Origin: Paraburkholderia rhizosphaerae
Lineage (GTDB): Bacteria; Pseudomonadota; Gammaproteobacteria; Burkholderiales; Burkholderiaceae
Length of the DNA stretch: 64,000 nucleotides
NCBI RefSeq assembly: GCF_004366595.1
Contig: NZ_SORE01000018.1
Span: forward strand, 62,001-126,000
Direction: 5' to 3'
In this document: piece after piece, positions 26,742-35,848 of the stretch
Position numbering within the stretch: the first letter of the stretch is position 1
Layout: each line of letters begins with the position of its first letter
Position numbers and translations under genes: made by a program
Notes under the pieces: model-generated
Database searches by the model: none
Told to the model about the DNA's origin: nothing
Seen by the model: the letters and a program-made list of their open reading frames with translations, nothing else

Positions 26742-26784
26742 GCTGTGAATCCTCTAGTCTCTGAACCTGCTCATTTAACTTTCG

Positions 26785-27642
26785 TTAACCCTTCACCGCG
26801 CCCGCTGTCAGGCCGCGCACGAAATAGCGGCCGGCGATCACATAAACCAGCAGCGTCGGCAGCGCCGCGATAATCGCGCCTGCCATGTCGACGTTGTATT
26901 CCTTCACACCGGTCGACGTGTTCACGAGGTTGTTCAACGCCACCGTGATCGGCATCGAATCGACGCCCGAAAACACGATACCGAACAGAAAGTCATTCCA
27001 GATCTGCGTGAACTGCCAGATCAGGCACACCATGAAAATCGGCAGCGACACGGGCAGCAGAATCTTCGAGAAGATCATGAAAAAGCCCGCGCCGTCGATG
27101 CGCGCCGCTTTCACCAGTTCCGCCGGGATGCTCACGTAGAAGTTGCGGAAGAACATCGTCGTGAACGCAATGCCGTACACCACGTGCACGACCACCAGCC
27201 CAGTCGTCGTATTCGACAGGCCGAAGTAGCCTTGTACGCGCGCCATTGGCAGCAGAATGGCCTGGAACGGAATAAAGCAGCCGACCAGCAGCATCGTGAA
27301 AATCGCGTCCGCGCCACGGAAGCGCCAGTGCGTCAGCACGTAACCGTTGAACGCGCCGATGATCGACGAGATCAGCACCGCCGGAATCACCATTCGCACC
27401 GAGTTCATGAAGAACGGTTGCATGCCGTCGCATCGCACGCCCGTACAGGCCTCGCTCCACGCCTTCACCCACGGCGCGAAGGTCCAGTGCGTCGGCGGCG
27501 TCAGCAGGTTGCCGCTGCGCAGCTGGTCGATATCCTTGAACGACGTCGACAGCATCACGTACAGCGGGAACAGGAAGTAAAGCGCAAACAGAATCAGCGC
27601 CGCGTAAATGACCGCGCGGCTGATGTTCATCTTAGGCTGCAT
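26785..27642 (-). CDS. gtsC: Sugar ABC transporter permease (MalG-like)
   Basis: This 285-residue inner-membrane protein has about six segments. The EAA loop that contacts the ATPase is PAELVKAARIDGAGFFMIFS near residue 185, with LPVSLPIF after it. The opening (RAVIYAALILFALYFLFPLY) is that of MalG-type permeases. The start overlaps the end of the preceding permease gene by 11 bp, so the two are translationally linked. A periplasmic insert around residues 60-80 (two Cys in ACTGVRC) is typical of the glucose-type subgroup, as far as I recall. Confidence 0.9.
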   Translation of the reverse strand: MQPKMNISRAVIYAALILFALYFLFPLYVMLSTSFKDIDQLRSGNLLTPPTHWTFAPWVKAWSEACTGVRCDGMQPFFMNSVRMVIPAVLISSIIGAFNGYVLTHWRFRGADAIFTMLLVGCFIPFQAILLPMARVQGYFGLSNTTTGLVVVHVVYGIAFTTMFFRNFYVSIPAELVKAARIDGAGFFMIFSKILLPVSLPIFMVCLIWQFTQIWNDFLFGIVFSGVDSMPITVALNNLVNTSTGVKEYNVDMAGAIIAALPTLLVYVIAGRYFVRGLTAGAVKG

Positions 27643-28573
27643 TGCGGGTACCTCGCGATTCCAGATACATCAGCGGCACCAGCACGGCGACCACCGTCGC
27701 CAGCATCATCATCGACGATGCCGCACCCACACCCAGCTGCCCGCGGTTGAACGAAAACGTGTACATGAACATCGCCGGCAACGACGATGAGGTGCCCGGC
27801 CCGCCCGCCGTCAACGCGACGACCAGGTCAAAGGTCTTGATCGTGATGTGACACAGGATGAGCAGCACCGAGAAAAACACCGGGCGCATGCTCGGAATCA
27901 CAATCTTCCGGTAAATGGTCGGCAGCGTCGCGCCATCCACTTGCGCGGCCTTGAAAATCTCGCTGTCCACGCCGCGCAATCCGGCGAGGAACAACGCCAT
28001 CACAAAGCCCGTCGATTGCCAGACCGCCGCGATCACCACGCAGAAAATCGCCCGGTCCGGGTCGCCGAGCCAGCCGAACGAGAAGCTCGTCCAGCCCCAG
28101 TCGTTCAGCACCTTCTGGAAGCCGAGGTCCGGGTTGAGAATCCACTGCCACGCGGTACCCGTCACGATGAACGACAGCGCCATCGGATACAGGAACACCG
28201 CGCGCAACGCGCCTTCGTTGCGGATCTTCTGGTCGAGCAGAATAGCCAGCAACAGCCCGAGGCCGATGCAGATACCAATGAACGGAATGCCGAACCAGCC
28301 GAGATTTTTCGCGGACGTCCAGAACACGTCGTTATCGAACAACTCGCGATAACGCGCCAAACCGGCGAACTTGTAACTCGGCAACAGTTTCGAATTCGAC
28401 AGCGACAGATAACCGGTGACGAGAATGAAACCGTAGACGAAGACCAGGCTGATCACGACGCTGGGCGACAACACCAGCTTCGGAATCCAGCGGTCGGCGA
28501 GTGCCGCCATCGGCGACGTGCGGCGCGCAACGGCAACCGTGCGCTTTGCGTTTCCGCTAAGAGAAGCAGTCAC
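27632..28573 (-). CDS. gtsB: Sugar ABC transporter permease (MalF-like)
   Basis: This 313-residue membrane protein has about six or seven segments and the EAA-type loop SEIFKAAQVDGATLPTIYRK near residue 210. The start is a GTG at 28573 with AGGAG seven bases upstream. It pairs with the MalG-like permease, whose gene overlaps its 3' end. A 196-bp gap with a strong hairpin separates it from the binding-protein gene upstream, probably letting the binding protein be made in excess. Confidence 0.89.
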   Translation of the reverse strand: MTASLSGNAKRTVAVARRTSPMAALADRWIPKLVLSPSVVISLVFVYGFILVTGYLSLSNSKLLPSYKFAGLARYRELFDNDVFWTSAKNLGWFGIPFIGICIGLGLLLAILLDQKIRNEGALRAVFLYPMALSFIVTGTAWQWILNPDLGFQKVLNDWGWTSFSFGWLGDPDRAIFCVVIAAVWQSTGFVMALFLAGLRGVDSEIFKAAQVDGATLPTIYRKIVIPSMRPVFFSVLLILCHITIKTFDLVVALTAGGPGTSSSLPAMFMYTFSFNRGQLGVGAASSMMMLATVVAVLVPLMYLESRGTRNAA

Positions 28574-28680
28574 AACTCGACTCCTGGAACTATGCCGTCA
28601 GGGCCGGCGCTTTTCGTCGGAAGCTCCGGAAAAACGCGGCGCTTAAGCGGCCGAGGGCGCGACTGTCGTCGAACCGTCTT

Positions 28681-28725
28681 TGCCCGGAGCACGCTGATGC
28701 AACGCACGCAACGCAACTCCGGGCA
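28681..28725 (-). promoter_or_regulatory. Hairpin between binding-protein and permease genes
   Basis: TGCCCGGAG (28681-28689) pairs perfectly with CTCCGGGCA (28717-28725) across a 27-base loop. It has no T-run, so it is more likely an mRNA-stabilising or partial-termination element, as between malE and malF, than a full terminator. Confidence 0.5.
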
Positions 28726-28769
28726 TTCTGCTACTGCACTACCACTACTTTAGTGCGTGAAGATACCAA

Positions 28770-30017
28770 TTACTTCGTCTTCGCTGCCTTGGCCAGCGCT
28801 TCGACGGCGGTCTTCGAATCTTCCTGCGAGTTCATGAACTTGGTCACGACGTCGCTGATCGCACCTGCGGTCGCATCCGGCTGAGCCATGCCGTGCGCCA
28901 GCGACGGCACATAACCGCCGGCCTTGATCGCCGTCTGCTCATCCGCGTACGACTTCTTCGCGCAATCGTCGAACTTGTCCATCGGCACACCGAGGCGCAC
29001 CGGGATCGAACCCTTGTACAGGCTGAACTGCTCCTGGAAAGCCGGGCTCATGATCGTCTTCGCGAGTGCGAGCTGACCCGGCGTCGCAGCCGATTGACCC
29101 TTCTGCTGGAAGAACACGAACGAGTCGACGTTGAACGTGTAGCCCTTTTCCGTGCCCGGCACCACCGCGCAGATATAGTCCGTGCCCGACTTCTTGCCGG
29201 CGTTCAGGAACTCGCCCTTCGCCCAGTCGCCCATGAACTGCATGCCGGCCTTGCCATTAATGACCATTGCGGTTGCGAGGTTCCAGTCACGGCCGGTGCG
29301 GCCTGCGTCGAAGTAGCCCTGGATCTTGCGGACCGTGTCGAACACCTGAACCATCTGCGGCGAGGTCAGCGTCTTCTGGTCGAGGTCCACCAGCGCCTTC
29401 TTGTAGAAATCCGAGCCTTGCGACAGCACGACGCCTTCCCACAGCGTCAGGTCCTGCCACGGCTGGCCGCCCATTGCGATCGGCTGGATGCCCGCGGCCT
29501 TCATCTTGTCGGCCACCGCGAAGAACTCAGGCCACGTGGTCGGCACCTTGCCGCCTGCCTTGTCGAGCGCGGCCTTGTTGATGTACAGCCAGTTCACGCG
29601 GTGCACCGAGAACGGCGCGGCGACATAGTGGCCGTCCGCGCGCATGATCTTGTCGATTTCCGGCGGAAGGTTCTTCTTCCAGTCGCCGGCGACGGAGTCG
29701 ATATTTACCAGCACGCCTTGCGATGCCCAGTCCTGGATCAGCGGACCCTTGATCTGCGCGGCGCTCGGCGCGTTGCCCGAGATCACCTGGGTCTTCAGTG
29801 CGGTCATGGCCGCTGCGCCGGCGCCGCCGGCCACTGCGAAGTCCTTCCAGACGTAGCCCTGCTTCTGCAGATCATCCTTCAGCACGCCGACGGCCTTCGA
29901 TTCGCCGCCCGACGTCCACCAGTGCAGCACTTCGACCTGCTCGGCCGCCTGCGCTACAGAGACGCCACACATCAGACCCGCAGCGCACAGAGCGCCCATG
30001 ATCGAACGGAATTTCAT
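28770..30017 (-). CDS. gtsA: Periplasmic sugar-binding protein (glucose type)
   Basis: This is a 415-residue extracellular solute-binding protein with a signal peptide (MKFRSIMGALCAAGLMCGVS, then VAQA). The mature start EQVEVLHWWTSGGESKAVGV is typical of glucose/mannose-binding proteins of the Thermus and Pseudomonas GtsA type, and WTSGGE together with tryptophans such as GGQPWQDLTLWEG would stack on the sugar. GGAGGAGATAAGC lies directly before the ATG. It is the first gene of the leftward operon and faces zwf across a region carrying a HexR-like site, which supports glucose as the substrate. Confidence 0.9.
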   Translation of the reverse strand: MKFRSIMGALCAAGLMCGVSVAQAAEQVEVLHWWTSGGESKAVGVLKDDLQKQGYVWKDFAVAGGAGAAAMTALKTQVISGNAPSAAQIKGPLIQDWASQGVLVNIDSVAGDWKKNLPPEIDKIMRADGHYVAAPFSVHRVNWLYINKAALDKAGGKVPTTWPEFFAVADKMKAAGIQPIAMGGQPWQDLTLWEGVVLSQGSDFYKKALVDLDQKTLTSPQMVQVFDTVRKIQGYFDAGRTGRDWNLATAMVINGKAGMQFMGDWAKGEFLNAGKKSGTDYICAVVPGTEKGYTFNVDSFVFFQQKGQSAATPGQLALAKTIMSPAFQEQFSLYKGSIPVRLGVPMDKFDDCAKKSYADEQTAIKAGGYVPSLAHGMAQPDATAGAISDVVTKFMNSQEDSKTAVEALAKAAKTK

Positions 30018-30528
30018 TGCTTATCTCCTCCAGACACCTGAACTTAAACACGTTGAGCCCCTGCTGGACAGGGAGCTGGTTATGGTCGAAATCAAACAGG
30101 CAAACAACTGGACGAACGGGCACCAACGAGCGCTTTTTTCGTGCGCTTAGCTAGCCGATGATGTCCGGCCGCGGATGCTCAAGAGATGATTGACTCGGAA
30201 TGCAACTTGACGTCTCCTCTTTTGCTTTTGTGCCTGCTCGCGTCGCGCGTTGCAGACTCGAGGCGCCGACCCGCATGCCGTTCGCTAAAGCCCCTGATGC
30301 CGCGGCAGCCAGAGCCGCGCGCTACATCGATAAGCATTTGTCGATAACATGCCGGGAAGCTTGGCTGACTCGGTGAAAACGCGCATTTCCGCAGGCCCCG
30401 CACGCTTTTTTCATCGAATGCACGCTACCTCTTGATTTGGATTGTAGTTAAACTACAATTCAGTGTCAAAAAAAATTTTATCGCACTACGGCCTGCTTTC
30501 AGCGCCTTGAAAGGCATCGCGGAGACTC
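30018..30528. promoter_or_regulatory. Shared control region of gtsABCD and zwf operons
   Basis: These 511 bp between divergent operons hold no convincing gene. The zwf-proximal end (about 30420-30480) is markedly AT-rich and contains a perfect 17-bp palindrome of HexR type at 30442-30458. The gts-proximal half shows no clear second copy. Confidence 0.65.
30442..30458. promoter_or_regulatory. HexR-type operator upstream of zwf
   Basis: TTGTAGTTAAACTACAA is a perfect inverted repeat with 8-bp arms around one base; it extends by one further pair on each side. HexR sites in gamma-proteobacteria are 17-bp palindromes ending in TTGT and ACAA. The site is 70 bp upstream of the zwf start, and an RpiR/HexR-type domain is encoded in the same operon. 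Confidence 0.8.
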
Positions 30529-31989
30529 ATGCAAACGGATTCCAGCTTCACCTTCGTGCTGTTCGGCGGCACCGGCGATCTGTCGATGCGCAAAATTCTG
30601 CCTGCACTGTATGAAGCGCATCGCGCAGGCATGCTCGCGCCGGCCGGCAAGATCTTCGCCGTTGCGCGCCATATCGATGGGCGCGAACAGTATCTGCAAT
30701 GGGTCAACGAACACGTGCGTGAGCATGTGTCGAAAGCGCATCTCGCGGAAGACACATGGAGCGCGTTCCTCGATCGCATCGACTTTGTCGGCATCGATCT
30801 GGGCAAGCCCGAAGACTTCGCGTTGCTGCGCGATGCGGTCGCGAATCTGCCCGGTACGCGCGTGTTCTATCTGGCGACCGGCCCGTCGCTGTTCGTGCCG
30901 ATCTGCCGCGCGCTCGCATCGGTCGGGCTCAATCAGAATTCGCGCATCGTGCTTGAAAAGCCGCTCGGCTATGACCTGCGTTCGTCGAATGCGATCAACG
31001 ATGCGGTCGGCGAAATCTTCGCCGAAGATCAGATCTATCGGATCGACCACTATCTCGGCAAGGAGCCGGTGCAGAACCTGCTCGCGCTGCGTTTCGGCAA
31101 TGCGCTGTTCGAGCCGCTGTGGCGTCGAGACTGGGTCGAGAGCATTCAGATCACGATTGCCGAAGAACTCGGCGTCGAAGCGCGCGGCGATTTCTACGAC
31201 AATACCGGCGCGCTGCGCGACATGGTGCAGAACCATTTGCTGCAACTGCTTTCGATTGTCGCGATGGACCCGCCGCATTCGATGGATTCCGATTCCGTCC
31301 GCGATGAGAAGCTGCGTGTGCTGCGTGCATTGAAGCCGATCGATCCGCGCGACATCAGCCGTGTCGCGGTGCGTGGCCAATATCATGCGGGCGTGATCCG
31401 CGGTGCATCGGTGCCGGCCTATGCGGCCGAGGCGGGTGTGCGGCCCGAAAGCACGACCGAAACATTCGTCGCGCTGAAGGCGGAAATCGAAAACTGGCGC
31501 TGGGCCGGCGTGCCGTTCTTCCTGCGTACCGGCAAGCGCCTGGCTGACCGCATCGCGGAGATCGTCGTCAACTTCCGCGCGGTGCCGCATTCGGCACTCG
31601 GCGCGACCGCCTTGCGCGCCGGCGCGAACCGTCTGGTGATCCGCCTGCAGCCGAATGAGACGATCCGCTTGTACTGTCTCGCGAAGAAGCCCGGCGAAGG
31701 GATGAACCTGTCTAGCGTGCATCTGGACCTCGCGTTCGATCAGTTCTTCCGCGAAGGTCAGATGGAAGCGTATCAGCGGCTGTTGCTCGATGTGATCAAC
31801 GGCCGTCTCGCACTGTTCGTGCGTCGCGATGAACAGGAAGCCGCATGGCGCTGGGTCGAGCCGATTCTCAACGAATGGGCGGCCTCCGGCACGAAACCGA
31901 AGCCCTACGCGGCCGGCACCTGGGGTCCCGCGGCGGCCAGCGCGATGCTCGCGCAGCACAATACCTGCTGGCTCGAGGAAGAGAATTGA
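30529..31989 (+). CDS. zwf: Glucose-6-phosphate 1-dehydrogenase
   Basis: This 486-residue enzyme oxidises glucose 6-phosphate to 6-phosphogluconolactone with NAD(P). The nucleotide-binding motif FGGTGDLSMRKILPAL is at residues 10-25, and the active-site signature RIDHYLGKEPVQN starts near residue 168, with the substrate-contacting Lys in GKE. Length is normal. The ATG at 30529 has GGAG just upstream. It is the first gene of zwf-pgl-glk, which feeds the Entner-Doudoroff route; no edd or eda lies in the window. A HexR-type palindrome 70 bp upstream predicts repression lifted by the pathway intermediate KDPG, by analogy with Pseudomonas. Confidence 0.95.
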   Translation: MQTDSSFTFVLFGGTGDLSMRKILPALYEAHRAGMLAPAGKIFAVARHIDGREQYLQWVNEHVREHVSKAHLAEDTWSAFLDRIDFVGIDLGKPEDFALLRDAVANLPGTRVFYLATGPSLFVPICRALASVGLNQNSRIVLEKPLGYDLRSSNAINDAVGEIFAEDQIYRIDHYLGKEPVQNLLALRFGNALFEPLWRRDWVESIQITIAEELGVEARGDFYDNTGALRDMVQNHLLQLLSIVAMDPPHSMDSDSVRDEKLRVLRALKPIDPRDISRVAVRGQYHAGVIRGASVPAYAAEAGVRPESTTETFVALKAEIENWRWAGVPFFLRTGKRLADRIAEIVVNFRAVPHSALGATALRAGANRLVIRLQPNETIRLYCLAKKPGEGMNLSSVHLDLAFDQFFREGQMEAYQRLLLDVINGRLALFVRRDEQEAAWRWVEPILNEWAASGTKPKPYAAGTWGPAAASAMLAQHNTCWLEEEN

Positions 31990-32117
31990 ATGGTGGCGGC
32001 GCCTCGCACGCAGCAGCGCGCGGCGCCGCTATGCTTTTGTATCCTTATCATGTTCGGGGATGTCATTCACCACGCTGTTCCTAGACTAAACAAGAAAGCA
32101 GCACGGAGGAGAAGTCA

Positions 32118-32822
32118 ATGATCCAGCTACATGCTTTCGACGACCCAGGCGCGCAGTCCGCCGCTCTGGCGAGCGCGGTCGGCAAGGCGCTACGCGCGTC
32201 GCTCGCCGCGCAGGCTGCCGCGCCCGGCGCGAGCGGTGCGCGTGCGACGCTCGCGGTGTCCGGCGGCACCAGCCCGCGTCCGTTCCTGCAAACGTTGTCC
32301 AACGAATCGTTCGACTGGTCGCTCGTCGATGTAACGCTGGTCGACGACCGTTGGGTGCCCGACACCGATAGCGCAAGCAACTCGCGCCTCGCGCACGAAA
32401 CGCTGCTGCAGAACGCCGCGGCGCACGCGCGCTTTCTGCCGCTGGTCGACACGTCGACCACGCTGGAAGCGCACGTCGCCGCGCTGAACGGCGACCCGCA
32501 ACGGCGCGTGCCGAACGTCGCGGTGCTCGGCATGGGCGAAGACGGCCACACCGCGTCGATCTTCGCCGACGCGCCCGAATGGGATTACGCGATCACCACG
32601 ACCGATCACTTCGTCGCGGTGCATCCCGGCAGCGCGCCGCATGCGCGCATCAGCTGGTCGATGTCGGCGTTGAAGAAGATCGACCATCTGTTCCTGCTGA
32701 TCGCCGGACCGAAAAAGATGGACGTGTTGAACGAAGCGTCCGCGACCCTGCAAAAAAAAGCCATTTCTCAGCTCGCAAACGACAAGGGGGTAAGACTCGA
32801 TGTCTACTGGTGTGCCAACTAA
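32118..32822 (+). CDS. pgl: 6-phosphogluconolactonase
   Basis: This is a 234-residue member of the NagB/DevB-type lactonase family. Key segments are LAVSGGTSPRPFLQTL, VTLVDDRWVPDTDSASN and VAVLGMGEDGHTASIFADAP, the last holding the conserved GMGEDGH. It hydrolyses the product of Zwf to 6-phosphogluconate. GGAGGAGA precedes the ATG at 32118. There are 128 bp between zwf and this gene and its end overlaps the next start by 23 bp, so the three are very likely one transcript. Confidence 0.94.
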   Translation: MIQLHAFDDPGAQSAALASAVGKALRASLAAQAAAPGASGARATLAVSGGTSPRPFLQTLSNESFDWSLVDVTLVDDRWVPDTDSASNSRLAHETLLQNAAAHARFLPLVDTSTTLEAHVAALNGDPQRRVPNVAVLGMGEDGHTASIFADAPEWDYAITTTDHFVAVHPGSAPHARISWSMSALKKIDHLFLLIAGPKKMDVLNEASATLQKKAISQLANDKGVRLDVYWCAN

Positions 32823-34716
32823 AGCTGCCCCGCAAGCGGGCCAGCACGCCGATGGACCGAGGCTTCTCGCCGATGTCGGCGGGACCAATGCGCGCTTCGC
32901 GCTCGAAACCCGGCCGGGTGAAATCACCCAGGTGCAGGTCTATCCCTGCGCCGACTATCCGGGCATCGCGGACGTCATCAAGAAGTATTTGAAAGATACG
33001 AAGATTGGCCGCGTGAATCATGCGGCAATCGCGATTGCGAACCCGGTCGACGGGGACCAGGTTCGCATGACCAATCACGATTGGCACTTTTCGATCGAAG
33101 CGACGCGGCGTGCGCTGGGGTTCGACACGCTGCTGGTGGTGAACGACTTCACCGCGCTCGCGATGGCACTGCCGGGGCTCACCGATACGCAGCGCGTGCA
33201 GGTGGGCGGCGGCACGCGCCGGCAGAATAGCGTGATCGGCCTGCTCGGTCCGGGCACCGGGATGGGTGTGTCCGGTCTGATTCCGGCCGACGACCGATGG
33301 ATCGCGCTCGGCAGCGAAGGCGGTCACGCGTCGTTTGCGCCGTCCGATGAACGCGAAGACCTCGTGCTGCAGTACGCGCGCAAGAAGTGGTCACACGTAT
33401 CGTTCGAGCGTGTCGCGGCAGGGCCGGGCATTGAAGTGATTTATCGCGCGCTGGCTGCGCGTGACAAGAAACGCGTGGCGTCGACACTCGATGTGTCGGA
33501 CATTTCGAAGCGCGGGCTCGAAGGCGATCCGCTTGCGGCCGAAACGCTCGATTGCTTCTGCGGCATTCTCGGCACCTTCGCCGGCAATATCGCGGTGACG
33601 CTGGGCGCGCTGGGCGGAATTTATATCGGCGGCGGGGTCGTGCCGCGGCTTGGCGAGTTCTTTGCGAAGTCGTCGTTCCGTCAGCGCTTTGAAGCGAAAG
33701 GCCGCTTCGAAGACTATCTGAAGAATGTGCCGACCTTCGTGATTACCGCGGAATATCCGGCCTTTCTCGGCGTATCCGCGATTCTCGCGGAGCAGTTGTC
33801 GAATCGCGCGGGCGGCAGTTCGTCGGCGGTATTCGAACGCATCCGGCAAATGCGCGATGCGCTGACGCCCGCCGAACGGCGCGTCGCGGATCTCGCGTTG
33901 AATCATCCGCGCTCGATCATCAACGATCCGATCGTCGATATCGCGCGCAAGGCCGATGTCAGTCAGCCGACGGTGATCCGCTTCTGCCGTTCGCTCGGTT
34001 GCCAGGGCTTGTCGGACTTCAAACTGAAGCTCGCGACCGGTTTGACCGGCACGATTCCGGTCAGCCATAGCCAGGTGCATCTCGGCGATACCGCCACCGA
34101 CTTCGGCGCGAAGGTACTCGATAACACCGTGTCCGCCATTCTTCAGTTGCGCGAGCATCTGAATTTCGAGCATGTCGAAACGGCCATCGATCTGCTGAAC
34201 AGTGCGCGCCGGATCGAGTTTTATGGGCTCGGCAATTCGAACATCGTCGCGCAGGACGCGCACTACAAGTTCTTCCGCTTTGGCATTCCGACCATCGCGT
34301 ATGGCGATCTGTATATGCAGGCCGCGTCGGCCGCGTTGCTCGGCAAGGGCGATGTGATTGTCGCGGTGTCGAAGTCGGGACGCGCGCCGGAGTTGCTGCG
34401 CGTGCTTGAAGTCGCGATGCAAGCGGGCGCGAAGGTAATCGCGATTACGTCGAGCAATACGCCTTTGGCAAAGCGCGCGACCGTTGCGCTCGAAACCGAT
34501 CACATCGAAATTCGCGAATCGCAGTTGTCGATGATCTCGCGCATTTTGCATCTGCTGATGATCGACGTGCTGGCGGTCGGCGTCGCGATTCGCCGTGCGG
34601 TGCCGGATGCCGAAATGAGCGAGACGGTTGCGAAAGCGCGCGAAGGTGCGGATGAAGAAACCAGTGCGGTGCTCGATTGGCTCAGCCACGGCGCGGCGGC
34701 CACGCCGAAGGATTGA
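32800..34716 (+). CDS. glk: Bifunctional glucokinase / RpiR-HexR type regulator
   Basis: This 638-residue protein fuses two units. Residues 20-335 are a bacterial glucokinase with the phosphate motif LLADVGGTNARFALE and the later GPGTGMGVSG and GSEGGHASFAP segments. Residues 345-420 are an RpiR-type helix-turn-helix (IARKADVSQPTVIRFCRSLG), and residues 465-600 a SIS sugar-phosphate-binding domain (IEFYGLGNSN, then VIVAVSKSGRAPELLRVLE). The fusion is known in Burkholderia genomes. The kinase half makes glucose 6-phosphate for Zwf; the regulator half, HexR-like, probably binds the palindrome upstream of zwf and senses a sugar phosphate. The start overlaps pgl by 23 bp. A terminator follows 40 bp downstream. 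Confidence 0.94.
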   Translation: MSTGVPTKAAPQAGQHADGPRLLADVGGTNARFALETRPGEITQVQVYPCADYPGIADVIKKYLKDTKIGRVNHAAIAIANPVDGDQVRMTNHDWHFSIEATRRALGFDTLLVVNDFTALAMALPGLTDTQRVQVGGGTRRQNSVIGLLGPGTGMGVSGLIPADDRWIALGSEGGHASFAPSDEREDLVLQYARKKWSHVSFERVAAGPGIEVIYRALAARDKKRVASTLDVSDISKRGLEGDPLAAETLDCFCGILGTFAGNIAVTLGALGGIYIGGGVVPRLGEFFAKSSFRQRFEAKGRFEDYLKNVPTFVITAEYPAFLGVSAILAEQLSNRAGGSSSAVFERIRQMRDALTPAERRVADLALNHPRSIINDPIVDIARKADVSQPTVIRFCRSLGCQGLSDFKLKLATGLTGTIPVSHSQVHLGDTATDFGAKVLDNTVSAILQLREHLNFEHVETAIDLLNSARRIEFYGLGNSNIVAQDAHYKFFRFGIPTIAYGDLYMQAASAALLGKGDVIVAVSKSGRAPELLRVLEVAMQAGAKVIAITSSNTPLAKRATVALETDHIEIRESQLSMISRILHLLMIDVLAVGVAIRRAVPDAEMSETVAKAREGADEETSAVLDWLSHGAAATPKD

Positions 34717-34755
34717 ACCGCTCGCTGATTTATTCGCTTTTGTTTGATCTCACGG

Positions 34756-34789
34756 AAAAACCGGCCTCGCTGGACAGGCCGGTTTTTTT
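34756..34789 (+). terminator. Rho-independent terminator after glk
   Basis: AAAAACCGGCCT (34756-34767) pairs with AGGCCGGTTTTT (34776-34787), a 12-bp stem with an 8-base loop and a seven-T run. It ends the zwf-pgl-glk operon. Confidence 0.92.
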
Positions 34790-34915
34790 ACCCGTCGATT
34801 ATTCGACGCAAAGCGCCGCCGCGCCGTATGCTAGCCAAGCTGCAATCCCGACAGCAGCGATTCCCAACGTATGAGACGATTCATGCATTCCCCACGCACG
34901 CATTGAATCTCTCGC

Positions 34916-35791
34916 ATGTCGGATCTGATTTCCTTACCTGCCTCGACCCTTAACGAAGGCCGCGCGGCCCTTGCGCGACTCGACTCACTCGCCACCCACC
35001 AGCAGTACCGTCTTGCATCGTCCGGCCGCCACGTGATGTGGCGCGTTTTCGGCGATATCTATGAGAGGCCGCTCGTGCTCGTGCACGGCGGTCACGGCAA
35101 CTGGACGCATTGGGTGCGCAATATCGAAGCGCTCACCGCATCGCGCGCGGTATGGGTGCCCGATCTGCCGGGCTATGGCGATTCGGACGCATTGCCCGAT
35201 GGCGCGCGCTTCGACGATCTGATCGCAGCGACGCTCGAGTCGCTCGACGCACTCGTCGGCGCATCGACCGAAATCGATCTCACCGCGTTTTCATTCGGCG
35301 GCGTCGTCGCCGCGGCGCTCGCATGCCGCAGGCCGGTTGGCCAGCTGGCGCTGGTTGGCAGTGCGGGACATGGCGGCAAACGTCGAGTGCAACGCGAATT
35401 GCTGAACTGGAAAAAGGTCGACGCGGAAGACGAACGCCGCGCGATGTTCGACGCGAATCTGAAGTCGTTTATGCTGCACGACCCGGCGATCGCGGATTCG
35501 CTCGCACTGACGGTCTATGAGCAAGCGTGCCTGAAAACGCGCTTTCGCAGCAAGGACGTGTCGCTAACGGACAATCTCGCCGCGCTGCTGAAAGAGGCGA
35601 ATGTCGATACGCTGCTGCTGTGGGGCACACACGATGTAACCGCCGCTGAACCGCAACGGTTCTCCGAGCGTCTGCGCACGGAAGGCGTGCGACACGCGTT
35701 TGGCATGGTGGAGAATGCGGGCCACTGGGCGCAGTTCGAAGCGGCAGATGAAGTGAATCGGCGGCTTACCGCGTTCTTTTCGAAGGGCTAG
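34916..35791 (+). CDS. Alpha/beta hydrolase
   Basis: This 291-residue enzyme has the oxyanion region LVLVHGGHGNWTHWV (residues 53-67), the VPDLPGYGDSD turn, the nucleophile elbow FSFGG (Ser126), an acid candidate in LLWGTHD, and the late His in ENAGHWAQFE near residue 273. This is the complete catalytic triad set of the family. Substrate is unknown; the pattern is close to esterases and C-C bond hydrolases. It is separated from the glucose operon by its terminator and converges with the MFS exporter gene. Confidence 0.85.
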   Translation: MSDLISLPASTLNEGRAALARLDSLATHQQYRLASSGRHVMWRVFGDIYERPLVLVHGGHGNWTHWVRNIEALTASRAVWVPDLPGYGDSDALPDGARFDDLIAATLESLDALVGASTEIDLTAFSFGGVVAAALACRRPVGQLALVGSAGHGGKRRVQRELLNWKKVDAEDERRAMFDANLKSFMLHDPAIADSLALTVYEQACLKTRFRSKDVSLTDNLAALLKEANVDTLLLWGTHDVTAAEPQRFSERLRTEGVRHAFGMVENAGHWAQFEAADEVNRRLTAFFSKG

Positions 35792-35797
35792 CTGCAT

Positions 35798-35830
35798 GCG
35801 CGGCCGTTTCGCCGTGACGGCAGGCCGCGC
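35798..35830. terminator. GC-rich hairpin between convergent genes
   Basis: GCGCGGCC (35798-35805) pairs with GGCCGCGC (35823-35830) across 17 bases, in the 57-bp gap between two converging stop codons. It lacks a T-run, so a terminator role is only suggested by position. Confidence 0.4.
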
Positions 35831-35848
35831 CCGCTTGCCGTTACACGC

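Noticed and set aside
28893..30041. A 382-codon frame opposite the sugar-binding protein gene
   Set aside because: No domain, Arg/His-rich, and the signal peptide and family motifs are on the other strand.
30499..31959. A 486-codon minus-strand frame opposite zwf
   Set aside because: Zwf motifs on the plus strand are unambiguous; the antisense protein has no recognisable domain and its length only mirrors zwf.
33391..34689. A 432-codon antisense frame over glk
   Set aside because: It covers the glucokinase/RpiR gene and has shadow-type composition with many Arg, His and Gln residues.
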